Shown piece after piece: positions 28,010 through 37,087 of a stretch of 64,000 bases of DNA. A model generated the notes under the pieces. It was not told where the DNA came from. It saw nothing but the letters and a program-made list of their open reading frames with translations, and did no database searches. The DNA lies in contig CP119315.1 of the NCBI GenBank assembly GCA_029202845.1, positions 3,255,001 to 3,319,000 of the forward strand, read 5' to 3'. This DNA comes from Candidatus Sphingomonas colombiensis (GTDB lineage Bacteria > Pseudomonadota > Alphaproteobacteria > Sphingomonadales > Sphingomonadaceae). The stretch's first letter is position 1. Every line of letters starts with the position of its first letter. The translations under genes were made by a program, and so were the position numbers.

Positions 28010-28453
28010 TCAACTGGAGAGCGCCGCCACGAACTCCGCCATCGGCGCCATTTCCGGCCATTGCGGCACGCGTTCGGGGATGCTCACCCATCCCTGTTTG
28101 TAGTTGGTGACCCAGATATCGCGCGCGGCACTCCAGCTCTTCGCGAGCGATCGAGGGTGCCCGCGCGAACCACCGCGACGCCGGGTCGGCGCGTGTTGGT
28201 CCGTTCCATAGAGCCGCGCATGGCAGGTGCCGCAAATGCGCTGGACCGACGTGCGATCCTCGGTCGTGATCTCGTGAACGATGACCGGCCCGGTCACCCC
28301 CAGCTTGTCCTCACCCACCAGCGCCTGAACGCTGAACGCGCTTCCCGATGCGCGCTGGCAGATGTGGCAATGACAGGCATAAACCGGCGGCAGCACGTCC
28401 AGAGCCAGCTCGTAACGGCAGGCCCCGCAGCGACAGCCGCCGGTGATCGTCAT
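28010..28453 (-). CDS. GFA family protein, internally frame-scrambled
   Basis: A zinc-binding GFA protein (147 codons as written) with GGCRCGACRY, CHCHICQRASG and CGTCHARLYG. Between GTDQ and IWVTNYKQGW the written frame is nonsense; removing three single bases (about 28190, 28140, 28120) restores TNTRRPGVAVVRAGTLDRS, EELECRA and H before IWV. Because three insertions sum to a whole codon the ORF stays open. It converges on the transporter gene and lies 2 bases from asd on the same strand. Confidence 0.82.
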   Translation of the reverse strand: MTITGGCRCGACRYELALDVLPPVYACHCHICQRASGSAFSVQALVGEDKLGVTGPVIVHEITTEDRTSVQRICGTCHARLYGTDQHAPTRRRGGSRGHPRSLAKSWSAARDIWVTNYKQGWVSIPERVPQWPEMAPMAEFVAALSS

Positions 28454-28454
28454 A

Positions 28455-29490
28455 TCATGCGGCCTTCTTCAGATGCCGCCGGCCGAGCAGTTCCGCGATC
28501 TGCACCGCGTTGAGCGCCGCCCCCTTGCGGAGATTGTCGCTGACGCACCACAGCGACAGGCCGTTGTCGACGGTCGAATCCTCGCGCACGCGGCTGATGA
28601 AGGTCGCATAATCGCCGACGCATTCGATCGGGGTGACGTAACCGCCGTCCTCGCGCTTATCGACCAGCATCACGCCCGGCGCCTCGCGCAGGATGTCTCT
28701 GCGCTTGCTCAGCCGACATCTCGTTCTCGAACTCGATGTTGAGCGCCTCAGAGTGGCCGACGAACACCGGCACGCGCACGCAAGTCGCGGTCACCTTGAT
28801 CTTGGGATCGAGGATCTTCTTGGTCTCCGACGACCATCTTCCACTCTTCCTTGGTGGAACCGTCGTCCAGGAAGCTGTCGATGTGCGGGATCACGTTGAA
28901 GGCGATCTGCTTGGTGAACTTCTTCGCTTCTGCCGGATCGCCGACGAAGATGTTCCGGCTCTGCTCGAACAGCTCGTCCATGCCCGCCTTGCCCGCGCCG
29001 GAGACCGATTGATAGGTCGCCACCACCACGCGCTTGATCGTCGCCGCGTCGTGCAGCGGCTTGAGCGCCACAACCATCTGCGCGGTCGAGCAGTTCGGGT
29101 TGGCGATGATGTTCTTCTTGCTTATAGCCATCGATCGCCTCCGGGTTCACCTCAGGCACGATCAGCGGCACGTCCGGGTCCATGCGGTAGAGCGACGAAT
29201 TGTCGATCACCGTGCAGCCGGCGGCGGCGAATTTGGGGGCGTAAATTTTGGTCGCTTCACTCCCGATCGCGAACAGAGGCGATATCCCAGCCGGTCGGAT
29301 CGAAATGCTCGATGTTCTTCACGGTGAGCTTCTTGCCGGTCTCGCCGTATTCGACCTGGTCGCCCGTCGAGCGCGCGCTTGCGAGGACCAATGCGATCTC
29401 GTCCGCCGGGAATTCGCGCTCGGCGAGGATGTTCACCATCTCGCGCCCGACGTTGCCCGTCGCGCCCGCGACCACCACCCGATAACCCAT
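28455..29490 (-). pseudogene. asd: Aspartate-semialdehyde dehydrogenase, frameshifted
   Basis: Second step of the aspartate pathway to lysine/diaminopimelate, threonine and methionine. Recognisable throughout: N-terminal VVVAGATGNVGREMVNILAE, the active-site region NPNCSTAQMVVALKPLH, and C-terminal TPIECVGDYATFISRVREDS. Four single extra bases break it: a T near 29277 (before LFAIGSEATKIY), a C near 29128 (DGYKK/KNII), a G near 28828 (KMVVETKKILDPK) and an A near 28706 (SAEQARDILREAPGV). The gene is essential in most bacteria, so these are most likely sequence errors. Confidence 0.88.
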
Positions 29491-29550
29491 GACTCACTCC
29501 TTGCTGCGACGCGGCATTACAGTCATTGCGCCGACCGCATCAACCTTATT

Positions 29551-30267
29551 CTAATCGTGCGTTCGCGCCTGCCATGTCGCATGCGCGATGCCATGAACGG
29601 TCGCCAGATGATCAACGATCGCATCCAGCTCCGCTGAGGGAACATTGGTGCTGACCAGCGTCGCGACAATATCGACGCGCCCCTCGCCGCGCTCCTCCAC
29701 ATCCAGTTCCGCGACCGGCAAGGACTGCGCCTCCAGATGCTCGACCAGCACGTCGCCCAGCGGGCCGCCCTGCGTGGCCGAGCCCGTGATCGTCACCGAA
29801 TAGGTCGCCTCCAGGCTGCGGCCCTCCAGCGGGATACGGTTGATCGCGTCGACGATCGGCCGCAGCAGCGTGTTGGCCACGATCACCAGCACCGCGAGCA
29901 GCGTTGCCTCCGCCAGCATGTCGCTGCCCGCGATCGCACCAACCGCCGCCGAGCACCACAGGGTCGCCGCGGTATTCAACCCGCGAACGTTCATCCCCTC
30001 TTTCATGATGACGCCGGCACCGAGGAAACCGATGCCAGACACCACATAAGCGATGATACGGATCGATTCGACGTCGCCGCCCAACCTCTGCCCGAGATCG
30101 GTGAACGCCGCAGCGCCGATCGCCACCAGCGCGTTGGTGCGCAGGCCGGCGGTACGCTGGCGATATTGCCGCTCCGCCCCGATCAGCGTGCCGAGCACGA
30201 ACGCAGCCAAATAGCTGACCAGCGTGTCGAGAAACGGCCACAGGTGAAAGGTGGTCAGAAACCGCAT
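29551..30267 (-). CDS. MgtC/SapB family membrane protein
   Basis: A 238-residue protein with four to five N-terminal helices carrying the MgtC signature (LGTLIGAERQYRQRTAGLRTNALV, conserved from about residue 20; GIGFLGAGVIMKEG; GLNTAATLW) and a C-terminal ACT-like soluble domain. MgtC proteins affect magnesium homeostasis and acid or intracellular survival. The start at 30267 has a GAGGCGGG site. Intact, although both neighbours are frameshifted. Confidence 0.9.
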   Translation of the reverse strand: MRFLTTFHLWPFLDTLVSYLAAFVLGTLIGAERQYRQRTAGLRTNALVAIGAAAFTDLGQRLGGDVESIRIIAYVVSGIGFLGAGVIMKEGMNVRGLNTAATLWCSAAVGAIAGSDMLAEATLLAVLVIVANTLLRPIVDAINRIPLEGRSLEATYSVTITGSATQGGPLGDVLVEHLEAQSLPVAELDVEERGEGRVDIVATLVSTNVPSAELDAIVDHLATVHGIAHATWQARTHD

Positions 30268-30277
30268 CGCCCGCCTC

Positions 30278-32511
30278 TTATTGCGCCGGCTTGTTCTTGA
30301 CGGTGCGATCGAGGAAATCGAGCATCGTCGTCCACGGATGCACGTCGCGCACCGCACCATGCGTCTTGCCGGGATAGAGCATCATCTCGAACTTCATGTC
30401 CGCGGCTTGCAGCGTCGCGGCAAAGGCGGTGGTGTTGTCGAGGAACACATTGTCGTCCGCCATACCGTGCATGATGAGCAGCGGATCGCGGATCTTGGTG
30501 GCATCCGGCAACGCGCTAGACGCGGCATAAGCCGCCGCGTCCTTCGTGGCGGTCGCCCATGTAGCGCTCGGTATAATGGGTGTCGTATAGCGACCAGTCG
30601 GTGACCGGCGCGCACCTGACACAGCAGCCGCGTCAAACGCCGGGGTTCTTTTGCAGCATCTTCAGCGACATATAGCCACCATAAGACCAGCCATAAGTGG
30701 CGATCTTCCCCCCGTCCACAAAGGGCAGCGACTTCAGATAGCGCGCGCCGGCGAGCTGATCGTCGACCTCCACCGCTGCCCATTGCATGCCAGATCGCAT
30801 CTTCGAACTTCTTGCCGCGATTGGGCGAGCCGCGATTATCGAGCTGGAAGACGATCCACCCCTGCTGTGCGAGATATTGCATCAGCGGCGCGGTTCCACG
30901 CGCGCGACACCGGTCTGGCTGCTCGGGCCGCCATAATGCTGGAAGAACACCGGATATTTCCGCCCCGGTTCGAGCGGCGGGGTGATCATCTTCCAATGCA
31001 GAATAGTGCCGTCGGGTCGCCTTGAGCGTACCGAATTCAGTCGGGCGCTGCGCCGCCAGATAGGGCGCATAGGGATGCCCCGCCGCGACCGCATTCTCGT
31101 TGATCCACGACAGCCGCTTGCCTGTCGCATCGGCGAGATAGGTCTGCGGCGGCTGATCGGCGTTGGAGCGCGTGATGATGAAACGTGAGCCGGTCGCATC
31201 CGCGCTGGCCGAATTCCACCAGCCCGTTTCCGTCAACCGCACGATATCATGGGTTTTGCTGTCGAGCGCATAAAGATGCTGCTCAAGCACGCCATCGCGA
31301 TTGCCGGTGAAGAAAATCCGCCCGGAGGCATCATCCACCCCGATCAGCGAGTTCACCACCCAATCGCCCCTGGTAAGCTGGGTCCATTTGCCCGCCTTCC
31401 AACGATATAGATGTGCGAATCCGCTCCGCTCCGAACGCCAGATCAGGCTGCCATCGGGCATCGCGCGATAGGCGTTGGTCAGATTGATCCAGCTTTTTTC
31501 GCCCGTTTTCTCGGTAAATATCACCGTTGCCTTGCCGGTGACGGGATCGACGCGCAGCATATCCAGCGTACGTTGATCGCGGCTTTCGCGCTGGACGAGC
31601 AACGCCGATCCATCCGGCACCCAGTTGACGCGGGCGAGGTAGATATCCGGATCGTTGCCGAGATCGACCTTCACCTGGCCCGAGCCGTCGGCACGCATCA
31701 CCCACAATTCCACCAGGACATTGGGGGTGCCGGCGGCGGGATAGCGCTGTTGATAAACGCTCGTGCCCGACGCGCCGATCGCCGCGCGGGTGAAGATCTT
31801 GACCGGTGCCTCGTCGAACCGCTCGACCGCGATGCGGCTATCATCCGGTGACCACCAATAGCCGGTGCGGCGGTCCATTTCCTCCTGCGCGACGAACTCC
31901 GCCTCGCCGAAATGAACGGTGCCGCCGCCTCCACTGGTCAGCGCCCGCGCTGCGCCGCCAGCAAGCGGCTGCACCCACAAATTCTGATCACGCACGAAGC
32001 TCAGGAACCCACCGCGCGGCGAAATCACCGGATTGAGCGCGCCTTTCGTCCCTTCGATCCGACGCGCGTTGCCGTCGAGCCCGGCGAGGAATAGTTCGCC
32101 ATCAATCGGCACCAGCAGCGAGCGGCCATCCGGCGCCCAGTCATAATCGAGGATTCCGGTCTTGCCGGTCTTGGAGCGATCGCGTTCGCGCTGCATCTTC
32201 TCCGCTTCGGACAAGGCAGCGCCGCTGCCGATCTTGCGCGAATCCAGCAGCATCCGCTCCGCGCCGGTGCGGGCGTCGATCGCCCACAGATCATAACGAC
32301 TGCGCTCGTCGGCGCGATTGCGCACCAGCGTGAGCAGACTGCCATCGGGGGAAAGACGAAGCGCCTGCGGCTGCGGTCCCGAAAGATCGGGGCTGGCGAA
32401 GATGCGCTCGAGCGTCAGCGCGCTGGTTGCGGGAGCGCGCTCAGCCACGGCGGGGATCGCAACCATGGCGGTGGAACAGGCAAGGGTAATCGCTGGCAAC
32501 CATGCGCGCAT
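30278..32511 (-). pseudogene. S9 family (DPP-IV-like) serine peptidase, frameshifted in the catalytic half
   Basis: Signal peptide (MRAWLPAITLACSTAMVAIP), then a beta-propeller typical of dipeptidyl peptidase IV (VAQEEMDRRTGYWWSPDD), intact to about 31020. The C-terminal alpha/beta-hydrolase half is split over frames: GTILHWKMITPPLEPGRKYP, MQYLAQQGWIVFQLDNRGSP, a segment with the GWSYGGYMS nucleophile in another frame, and a tail LPDATKIRDPLLIMHGMADD with His in YPGKTHG. Shifts lie near 31018, 30895, 30790 and 30550-30660. At 31018 one extra C explains the change. Probably intact in the organism; exported peptidase. Confidence 0.82.
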
Positions 32512-32614
32512 TTCTTTCTCCGTCGAACCGCAACGGGAAAGCCCGTCGCGCCGGAAAAAACAAGCTGCCATCGCGAGAAGCAGCAAATCTCGATGAGCGT
32601 GCTATGCGGCGGGA

Positions 32615-33013
32615 ATGCGTAACACCATCATTATAGCGACCCTTTTGCTCGCCTGTTCGGCCTGCTCAAGCCAGGAAGAGGCGGCGGCCGAACAACGGCA
32701 AAAGGCCATGATAATCACCGTTCGCAAGGGCATAGGAAGCCTTCGAGGCGAGATTGGCGGCAGGACGTCGCAGTTCGTATCGATAAATCTGGTCGGGAAG
32801 AATATTGTCTGCGGCACGGTGGATGGCAACGATGGCGATGGGATCCGGCGGTTCAGCGTTGCCGATGGCGTAGTGCTGATCGAACAACCTGGCGACGCCG
32901 CTGGCGTGCGCGCGATTCAGCAGGTTTGCTCGCGCGGCCGGTCACGGCCGGTCATCAGCAGGAATGCCACATTCACCGACATCAGCGTCGAGGATAAGCC
33001 ACCTTACGATTGA
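32615..33013 (+). CDS. Small predicted lipoprotein
   Basis: 132 residues with a short signal peptide and lipobox (LLACSAC, Cys about 17), then a polar region. It contains the hydrophobic strands SQFVSINLVGKNIVCGTV and a second conserved-looking Cys pair but no known domain. It is divergent from the S9 peptidase. Function unknown. Confidence 0.65.
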   Translation: MRNTIIIATLLLACSACSSQEEAAAEQRQKAMIITVRKGIGSLRGEIGGRTSQFVSINLVGKNIVCGTVDGNDGDGIRRFSVADGVVLIEQPGDAAGVRAIQQVCSRGRSRPVISRNATFTDISVEDKPPYD

Positions 33014-33071
33014 CGGATTTTGGCAAAGCGGATTGCCGATCACCATCGTTTTAGTCCGCCAGAACGAGAAA

Positions 33072-33101
33072 GGGGCGCGGACAGCTTCCCGTCCGCGCCC
33101 C
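33072..33101 (-). terminator. Rho-independent terminator after rplS
   Basis: Perfect 11-bp stem GGGGCGCGGAC/GTCCGCGCCCC with an 8-base loop; read on the minus strand it is followed by TTTCTCG. It ends the ffh-rpsP-rimM-trmD-rplS run 24 bases past the rplS stop. Confidence 0.8.
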
Positions 33102-33125
33102 TGACGCTTTAGCACTGAGTGGCGA

Positions 33126-33509
33126 TCACTCGGCCGCAGCGGCCGGACGATTGTCGCGGCGCTCGGCGATACGAGCCGCCTTGCCGGTACGACCACGCAG
33201 GTAATACAGCTTGGCACGACGGACCGCGCCCTTGCGCACCACCTCGATCGAATCGATGTTCGGCGAATACAGCGGGAACACGCGCTCCACGCCCTCACCG
33301 AACGAAAGCTTACGAACGGTGAAGCTGGAACCCATGCCCTTGTTCGAACGCGCGATGCACACGCCTTCGTAGTTCTGGACGCGGGTGCGCTCGCCTTCGA
33401 TCACCTTCACGCCAACCTTCAGCGTATCGCCGGGGCGGAATTCAGGGATCGCGCGCTTCGCGGTCAGCTTCTCGATCTGCTCGGCTTCGAGCTGCTGGAT
33501 CAGGTTCAT
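33126..33509 (-). CDS. rplS: 50S ribosomal protein L19
   Basis: 127 residues with the L19 core: PEFRPGDTLKVGVKVIEGER, RVQNYEGVCIARSNKG, FTVRKLSFGEGVERVFPLYS and KLYYLRGRTGKAARI. At the 30S-50S interface of the ribosome. Last gene of the rpsP-rimM-trmD-rplS operon, 12 bases after trmD, followed by a strong terminator. Intact, which helps show that the nearby ffh breaks are local. Confidence 0.97.
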   Translation of the reverse strand: MNLIQQLEAEQIEKLTAKRAIPEFRPGDTLKVGVKVIEGERTRVQNYEGVCIARSNKGMGSSFTVRKLSFGEGVERVFPLYSPNIDSIEVVRKGAVRRAKLYYLRGRTGKAARIAERRDNRPAAAAE

Positions 33510-33521
33510 ATCGTGACTTCC

Positions 33522-34241
33522 TCAGTCCTCGCCGCGCGCCAGAGGGCGGTTGACCCGAACGCCGGTATGACGTTCCCAAAGGTCCGGCCGCCTTAGCCGT
33601 GTATCATCTTCTGCCCGTTGTTTCCGCCAGGCAGCGATCTTCGCATGATCCCCCGATCGCAGCACTTCGGGGATCGTGCGCCCTTCCCATTCATAAGGTC
33701 GGGTATAATGCGGATATTCAAGAAGGCCGCTTTCGAAGCTTTCCTCGTCTCCACTTGAAGGGGCGCCCATTACGCCCGGAAGCAGCCGAACGCAAGCATC
33801 GAGCAGGACCAGCGCGCCCATCTCTCCGCCCGACAGCACATAGTCGCCGATCGAGACTTCCTCGATCTCGCGCGCTTGGAACAAGCGCTCATCGAAGCCC
33901 TCGAACCGGCCGCACAGAATGACCGCCCCCGGCCCGGCAGCGAGCGCACGCACCCGATCCTGCGTCAGCGGTTTCCCGCGCGGGGTCATCGCCAGCACCG
34001 GTCGATCGTCCATGGCCTGATCGACCGCACGCGCCACTACGTCCGCGCGCAGCACCATGCCCGCGCCACCGCCCGCCGGCGTATCGTCGACCGAGCGGTG
34101 CTTGTCGGTCGCGAAATCGCGAATGTTGAGCGCGTCGAGCGACCAGCGGCCCTCCGCCAGCGCCCGCCCGGCGAGCGACAGACCGAGCGGCCCGGGGAAC
34201 ATCTCCGGGTAAAGCGTCAGGATGGTGGCAGCAAAGGTCAT
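33522..34241 (-). CDS. trmD: tRNA (guanine-N1-)-methyltransferase
   Basis: Methylates G37 of tRNA to prevent frameshifting. About 239 residues with the trefoil-knot SPOUT fold motifs: TLYPEMFPGPLG, the DDTPAGGGAGMVLR active-site loop with catalytic Asp, and the knot LCGRFEGFDERL followed by SIGDYVLSGGEMGAL. The ATG at 34241 is chosen because it gives the family's usual start (MTFAATILTLYPEMF); a longer frame begins at 34316 inside rimM. Confidence 0.96.
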   Translation of the reverse strand: MTFAATILTLYPEMFPGPLGLSLAGRALAEGRWSLDALNIRDFATDKHRSVDDTPAGGGAGMVLRADVVARAVDQAMDDRPVLAMTPRGKPLTQDRVRALAAGPGAVILCGRFEGFDERLFQAREIEEVSIGDYVLSGGEMGALVLLDACVRLLPGVMGAPSSGDEESFESGLLEYPHYTRPYEWEGRTIPEVLRSGDHAKIAAWRKQRAEDDTRLRRPDLWERHTGVRVNRPLARGED

Positions 34242-34254
34242 CGGCGACTCGCCG

Positions 34255-34749
34255 TCAGACCACCACGAAGGCAGGCTCGACCACCAGCCGTTCGGCATCC
34301 CATGACGGCACGGCATCAGGGCGCATCGGCACCATGAATGTCTTACCGTTGTCGCGTTCGATCTCGATCACGTCGCCGGCACCGAAATTCTCGATCATCA
34401 CCACGCGCCCGAGCGGTTCGCCATCAGCGGAAAACGCCGCGAGACCGATCAGGTCACAATGATAATATTCGCCCTCGCCCAATGGCGGCAACGCCGAACG
34501 CGGCACGGAAAGCTCCGTCCCACGCAAGGTTTCTGCGCGATTGCGATCGGAGATCTCGGCGAAACGCGCGATCGCGCCGTTCGACCCGTGGCGCAGCGAC
34601 TTCAACGTCAGAGTGCCACCGTTGAAGCTGCGGTGCGCGCCGATATCCTCAGCGAACACCTTGAGGCGCACCTCTCCCGTCACACCGTGCGCGCCGATAA
34701 TCACGGCAAGCACGACACCCGGGCCGGTAGCTTTCTGGCTCTCGCTCAT
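34255..34749 (-). CDS. rimM: 16S rRNA maturation factor RimM
   Basis: 164 residues with the two RimM domains: an N-terminal barrel (VVLAVIIGAHGVTGEVRLKV, AETLRGTELSVPRSALP) and a C-terminal PRC-barrel (YYHCDLIGLAAF, LGRVVMIENFGAGDVIEIE, MVPM). Assists assembly of the 30S head around S19. Between rpsP and trmD, 13 bases before the latter. Confidence 0.95.
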   Translation of the reverse strand: MSESQKATGPGVVLAVIIGAHGVTGEVRLKVFAEDIGAHRSFNGGTLTLKSLRHGSNGAIARFAEISDRNRAETLRGTELSVPRSALPPLGEGEYYHCDLIGLAAFSADGEPLGRVVMIENFGAGDVIEIERDNGKTFMVPMRPDAVPSWDAERLVVEPAFVVV

Positions 34750-34801
34750 CGTCGGCGATCACAGGGATCGCGTGCGCTGTGGCACGCGATCCCCATGGAT
34801 C

Positions 34802-35248
34802 TCACTGCTCGGAAGTCGCCTCGGCGACCTGCTCGGCCTCCGCCGTCGGCTCTTCGGTGGCAGCCTCGACCTCAGCCGCGACAACCGCTTCAGCTTCCGC
34901 TTCCTGCGCTGCCTTCAGCTTCTCGGCACGCTCCTCGGCGCGCTCCTTGGCCTTCTCGCCCGGCTCGGCCTTGTTCGGGTTGTTGCGCGCCGCGCGCTCA
35001 CGCACGCCGGCTGCATCGAGGAAACGCGCGACGCGGTCGGTCGGCTGCGCGCCGACGCCCAGCCAATGCTTCGCACGCTCAACGTCAAGCACAACGCGCT
35101 TCTCGTCGTCCTTCTTGAGGAGCGGGTTGTAGTTGCCGATCTTCTCGATGAACTTGCCGTCACGCGGGCTGCGCGCGTCAGCCACGATGATGCGGTAATA
35201 CGGGCGCTTCTTGGAACCGCCGCGCGAAAGGCGAATGCTGAGTGCCAT
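34802..35248 (-). CDS. rpsP: 30S ribosomal protein S16 with long acidic tail
   Basis: 148 residues: the first 85 are the S16 core (MALSIRLSRGGSKKRPYYRI, DGKFIEKIGNYNP), followed by a Lys/Glu then Ala/Glu-rich tail (about 90-148) that is longer than in enterobacterial S16 (about 82) but usual in alphaproteobacteria. The ATG at 35248 is preceded by AAGGA. The open frame upstream of it is the shifted ffh sequence, not a longer S16. Confidence 0.95.
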   Translation of the reverse strand: MALSIRLSRGGSKKRPYYRIIVADARSPRDGKFIEKIGNYNPLLKKDDEKRVVLDVERAKHWLGVGAQPTDRVARFLDAAGVRERAARNNPNKAEPGEKAKERAEERAEKLKAAQEAEAEAVVAAEVEAATEEPTAEAEQVAEATSEQ

Positions 35249-35334
35249 TGCTAGTACTTTTCCTTCAAACGTCATCCGGCCAAGCGCCGGGACTTTCTGG
35301 TTGTCATTCAATTCCTCGCCAGGATGGCGGGGGA

Positions 35335-36827
35335 TCACTTCTTTCCGAACTTGCCGAACCCCGGCGGTCACCCGCCAGCGCCGCCCGGCAGGCCCGGCAG
35401 ACTGCCCCCGGCCTTGCCCAGCATGTCGCCAAGGTCCGGGCCAGCCGAGCGCATTGCCCAGCCCGCCCAGGCCGCCCTTGCCGAGCATCGCCATCATCCC
35501 CTTGAGGCCGCCCATCTTCTTGATGCGCTTCATCGCGGTGGACATTTCCTGTGCATCTTCAGCAGCTTGTTGACGTCCTGGACGGTCGTGCCGCTGCCCT
35601 TGGCGATGCGGATCTTGCGCTTGGCGTTGATCAGCTCGGGCTTCGCGCGCTCCTTGGGCGTCATCGAACCGATCATCGCGTCCATGCGCAGCAGCATCGT
35701 CGGTCGTCCATGCGCCGAGGCCTGCATCGCCGCCTTGCGCCTTCTTCATGCCAGGCATCATGCCCGCCAGCGCGCCGAGCCCGCCCATGCTCTGCATCTG
35801 CCGCGAGCTGCCTGCGCAGGTCGTTCATGTCGAACTTGCCCCTTGGCGTGCCATGCGCTTGGCGATGCGCTTCGGCGTCCTCCTGACCTGGACCGCCTCC
35901 GCCGCGCTGCTCGACCAGCGACACCACGTCGCCCATGCCGAGGATGCGGCCGGCGACGCGGCTGGGGTGGAAGACCTCGAGGGCCTCCATCTTCTCGCCG
36001 GTGCCCGCGAACTTGATCGGCTTGCCGGTGACCGCGCGCATCGACAGCGCCGCACCACCGCGCGCATCGCCGTCCATGCGGGTGAGCACGACGCCGGTGA
36101 GATCGACCTGGCCCGCGAACGACTGCGCGACGTTGACCGCGTCCTGGCCGGTCAGCGAATCGACGACGAGCAGCGTCTCGCGCGGGGTCGAGATCTGGGC
36201 GACCGCCTTCATCTCGTCCATGAGCTGCTGGTCGACGTGGAGACGGCCCGCGGTGTCGAGCAGCAGCACGTCCACCGCCTGCAGGCGGGCGGCCTGCATG
36301 GCGCGGGTGGCGATCTCGGTCGGCTGCTGGCCGGCGATGATCGGCAGGGTCGCGACCGACACCTGCTCGCCCAGCACCTTGAGCTGCTCCTGCGCCGCCG
36401 GACGGTTGACGTCCAGCGAGGCCATCATGACCTTCTTGCCCTGCTTCTCCTTGAGAAGCTTGGCGATCTTGGCGGTGCTGGTGGTCTTGCCCGAGCCCTG
36501 CAGGCCGACCATCATGATGACGATCGGCGGCACCGCCTCAAGGTCGAGACCGGGGGTATCCTCGCCGCCCAGCGTCTCGATCAGCGCATCGTTGACGATC
36601 TTGACGACCTGCTGGCCCGGCGTGACCGAACGCAGCACCGTCTCGCCGATCGCCTTCTCGGTGACCTGGTCGATGAAGCGGCGCACCACGGGGAGCGCGA
36701 CATCTGCCTCGAGCAGCGCGATGCGCACTTCGCGCATGGCATCGAGGACGTCCTGCTCCTTGAGCGCACCACGCCCGCGCAGCTTGTCGAAGACGCCGCC
36801 AAGGCGATCGGACAGACTGTCGAACAT
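35335..36827 (-). pseudogene. ffh: Signal recognition particle protein Ffh, frameshifted in its M domain
   Basis: SRP54 GTPase that binds signal peptides with 4.5S RNA. The N and G domains are intact (MFDSLSDRLGGVFDKLRG; G1 GLQGSGKTT; G3 DTAGRLHVD; TRMDGDARGG). From about 35910 to 35340 the M domain hops between frames: FDMNDLRRQL, MQSMGGLGALAGMMPGMKKA, LLRMDAMIGSMTPKERAKPE, MSTAMKRIKKMGGLKGMMAM, and a final GFGKFGKK with the stop at 35335. The gene is essential, so the shifts are probably sequencing insertions. Start ATG 36827 (GGAG 9 bases upstream); 36833 is an alternative. Confidence 0.9.
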
Positions 36828-36894
36828 GGACATTCACTCCAATTCATTCTGCCCACCAACGACAACAGCCGCAGTGGAGTGCCGACCCCAAACG

Positions 36895-36926
36895 AAAAAG
36901 CGCCGGCGGGCGAAAACTCGCCGGCC
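36895..36926 (-). terminator. Terminator-like hairpin in the ffh leader (possible attenuator)
   Basis: On the minus strand GCCGGC pairs with GCCGGC (36925-36920 with 36907-36902) around an inner GA/TC-rich stem, directly followed by GCTTTTTCG. It lies about 70 bases before the ffh start with no upstream minus-strand gene for it to terminate. A second hairpin, GTGCC-ACATG-GGCAC (about 36932-36946), is followed on the plus strand by TTTTCTTT. Attenuation is inference. Confidence 0.4.
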
Positions 36927-37087
36927 AGCGTGTGCCACATGGGCACTTTTCTTTAGCGTTCAACGTCGGAACGTGGCGCGTCCACTAAAGGAAAGCATGC
37001 GCGGAGGCAAGTCGCCCGAGCTTAACCGCTTCTACACCCTGGCCTGCCACATACCAGCAGTGCCGTACGGGAGGGAAAAGATCATCG

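Noticed and set aside
28455..29490. asd as a genuine pseudogene
   Set aside because: Four isolated one-base insertions in an otherwise well-conserved essential gene, in a stretch where ffh is broken the same way, are better explained by sequence error.
35748..36956. 402-codon open frame antisense to ffh
   Set aside because: Shadow ORF; His/Asp/Leu/Gly-rich product of the reverse frame, no ribosome site, ffh motifs clear on the minus strand.
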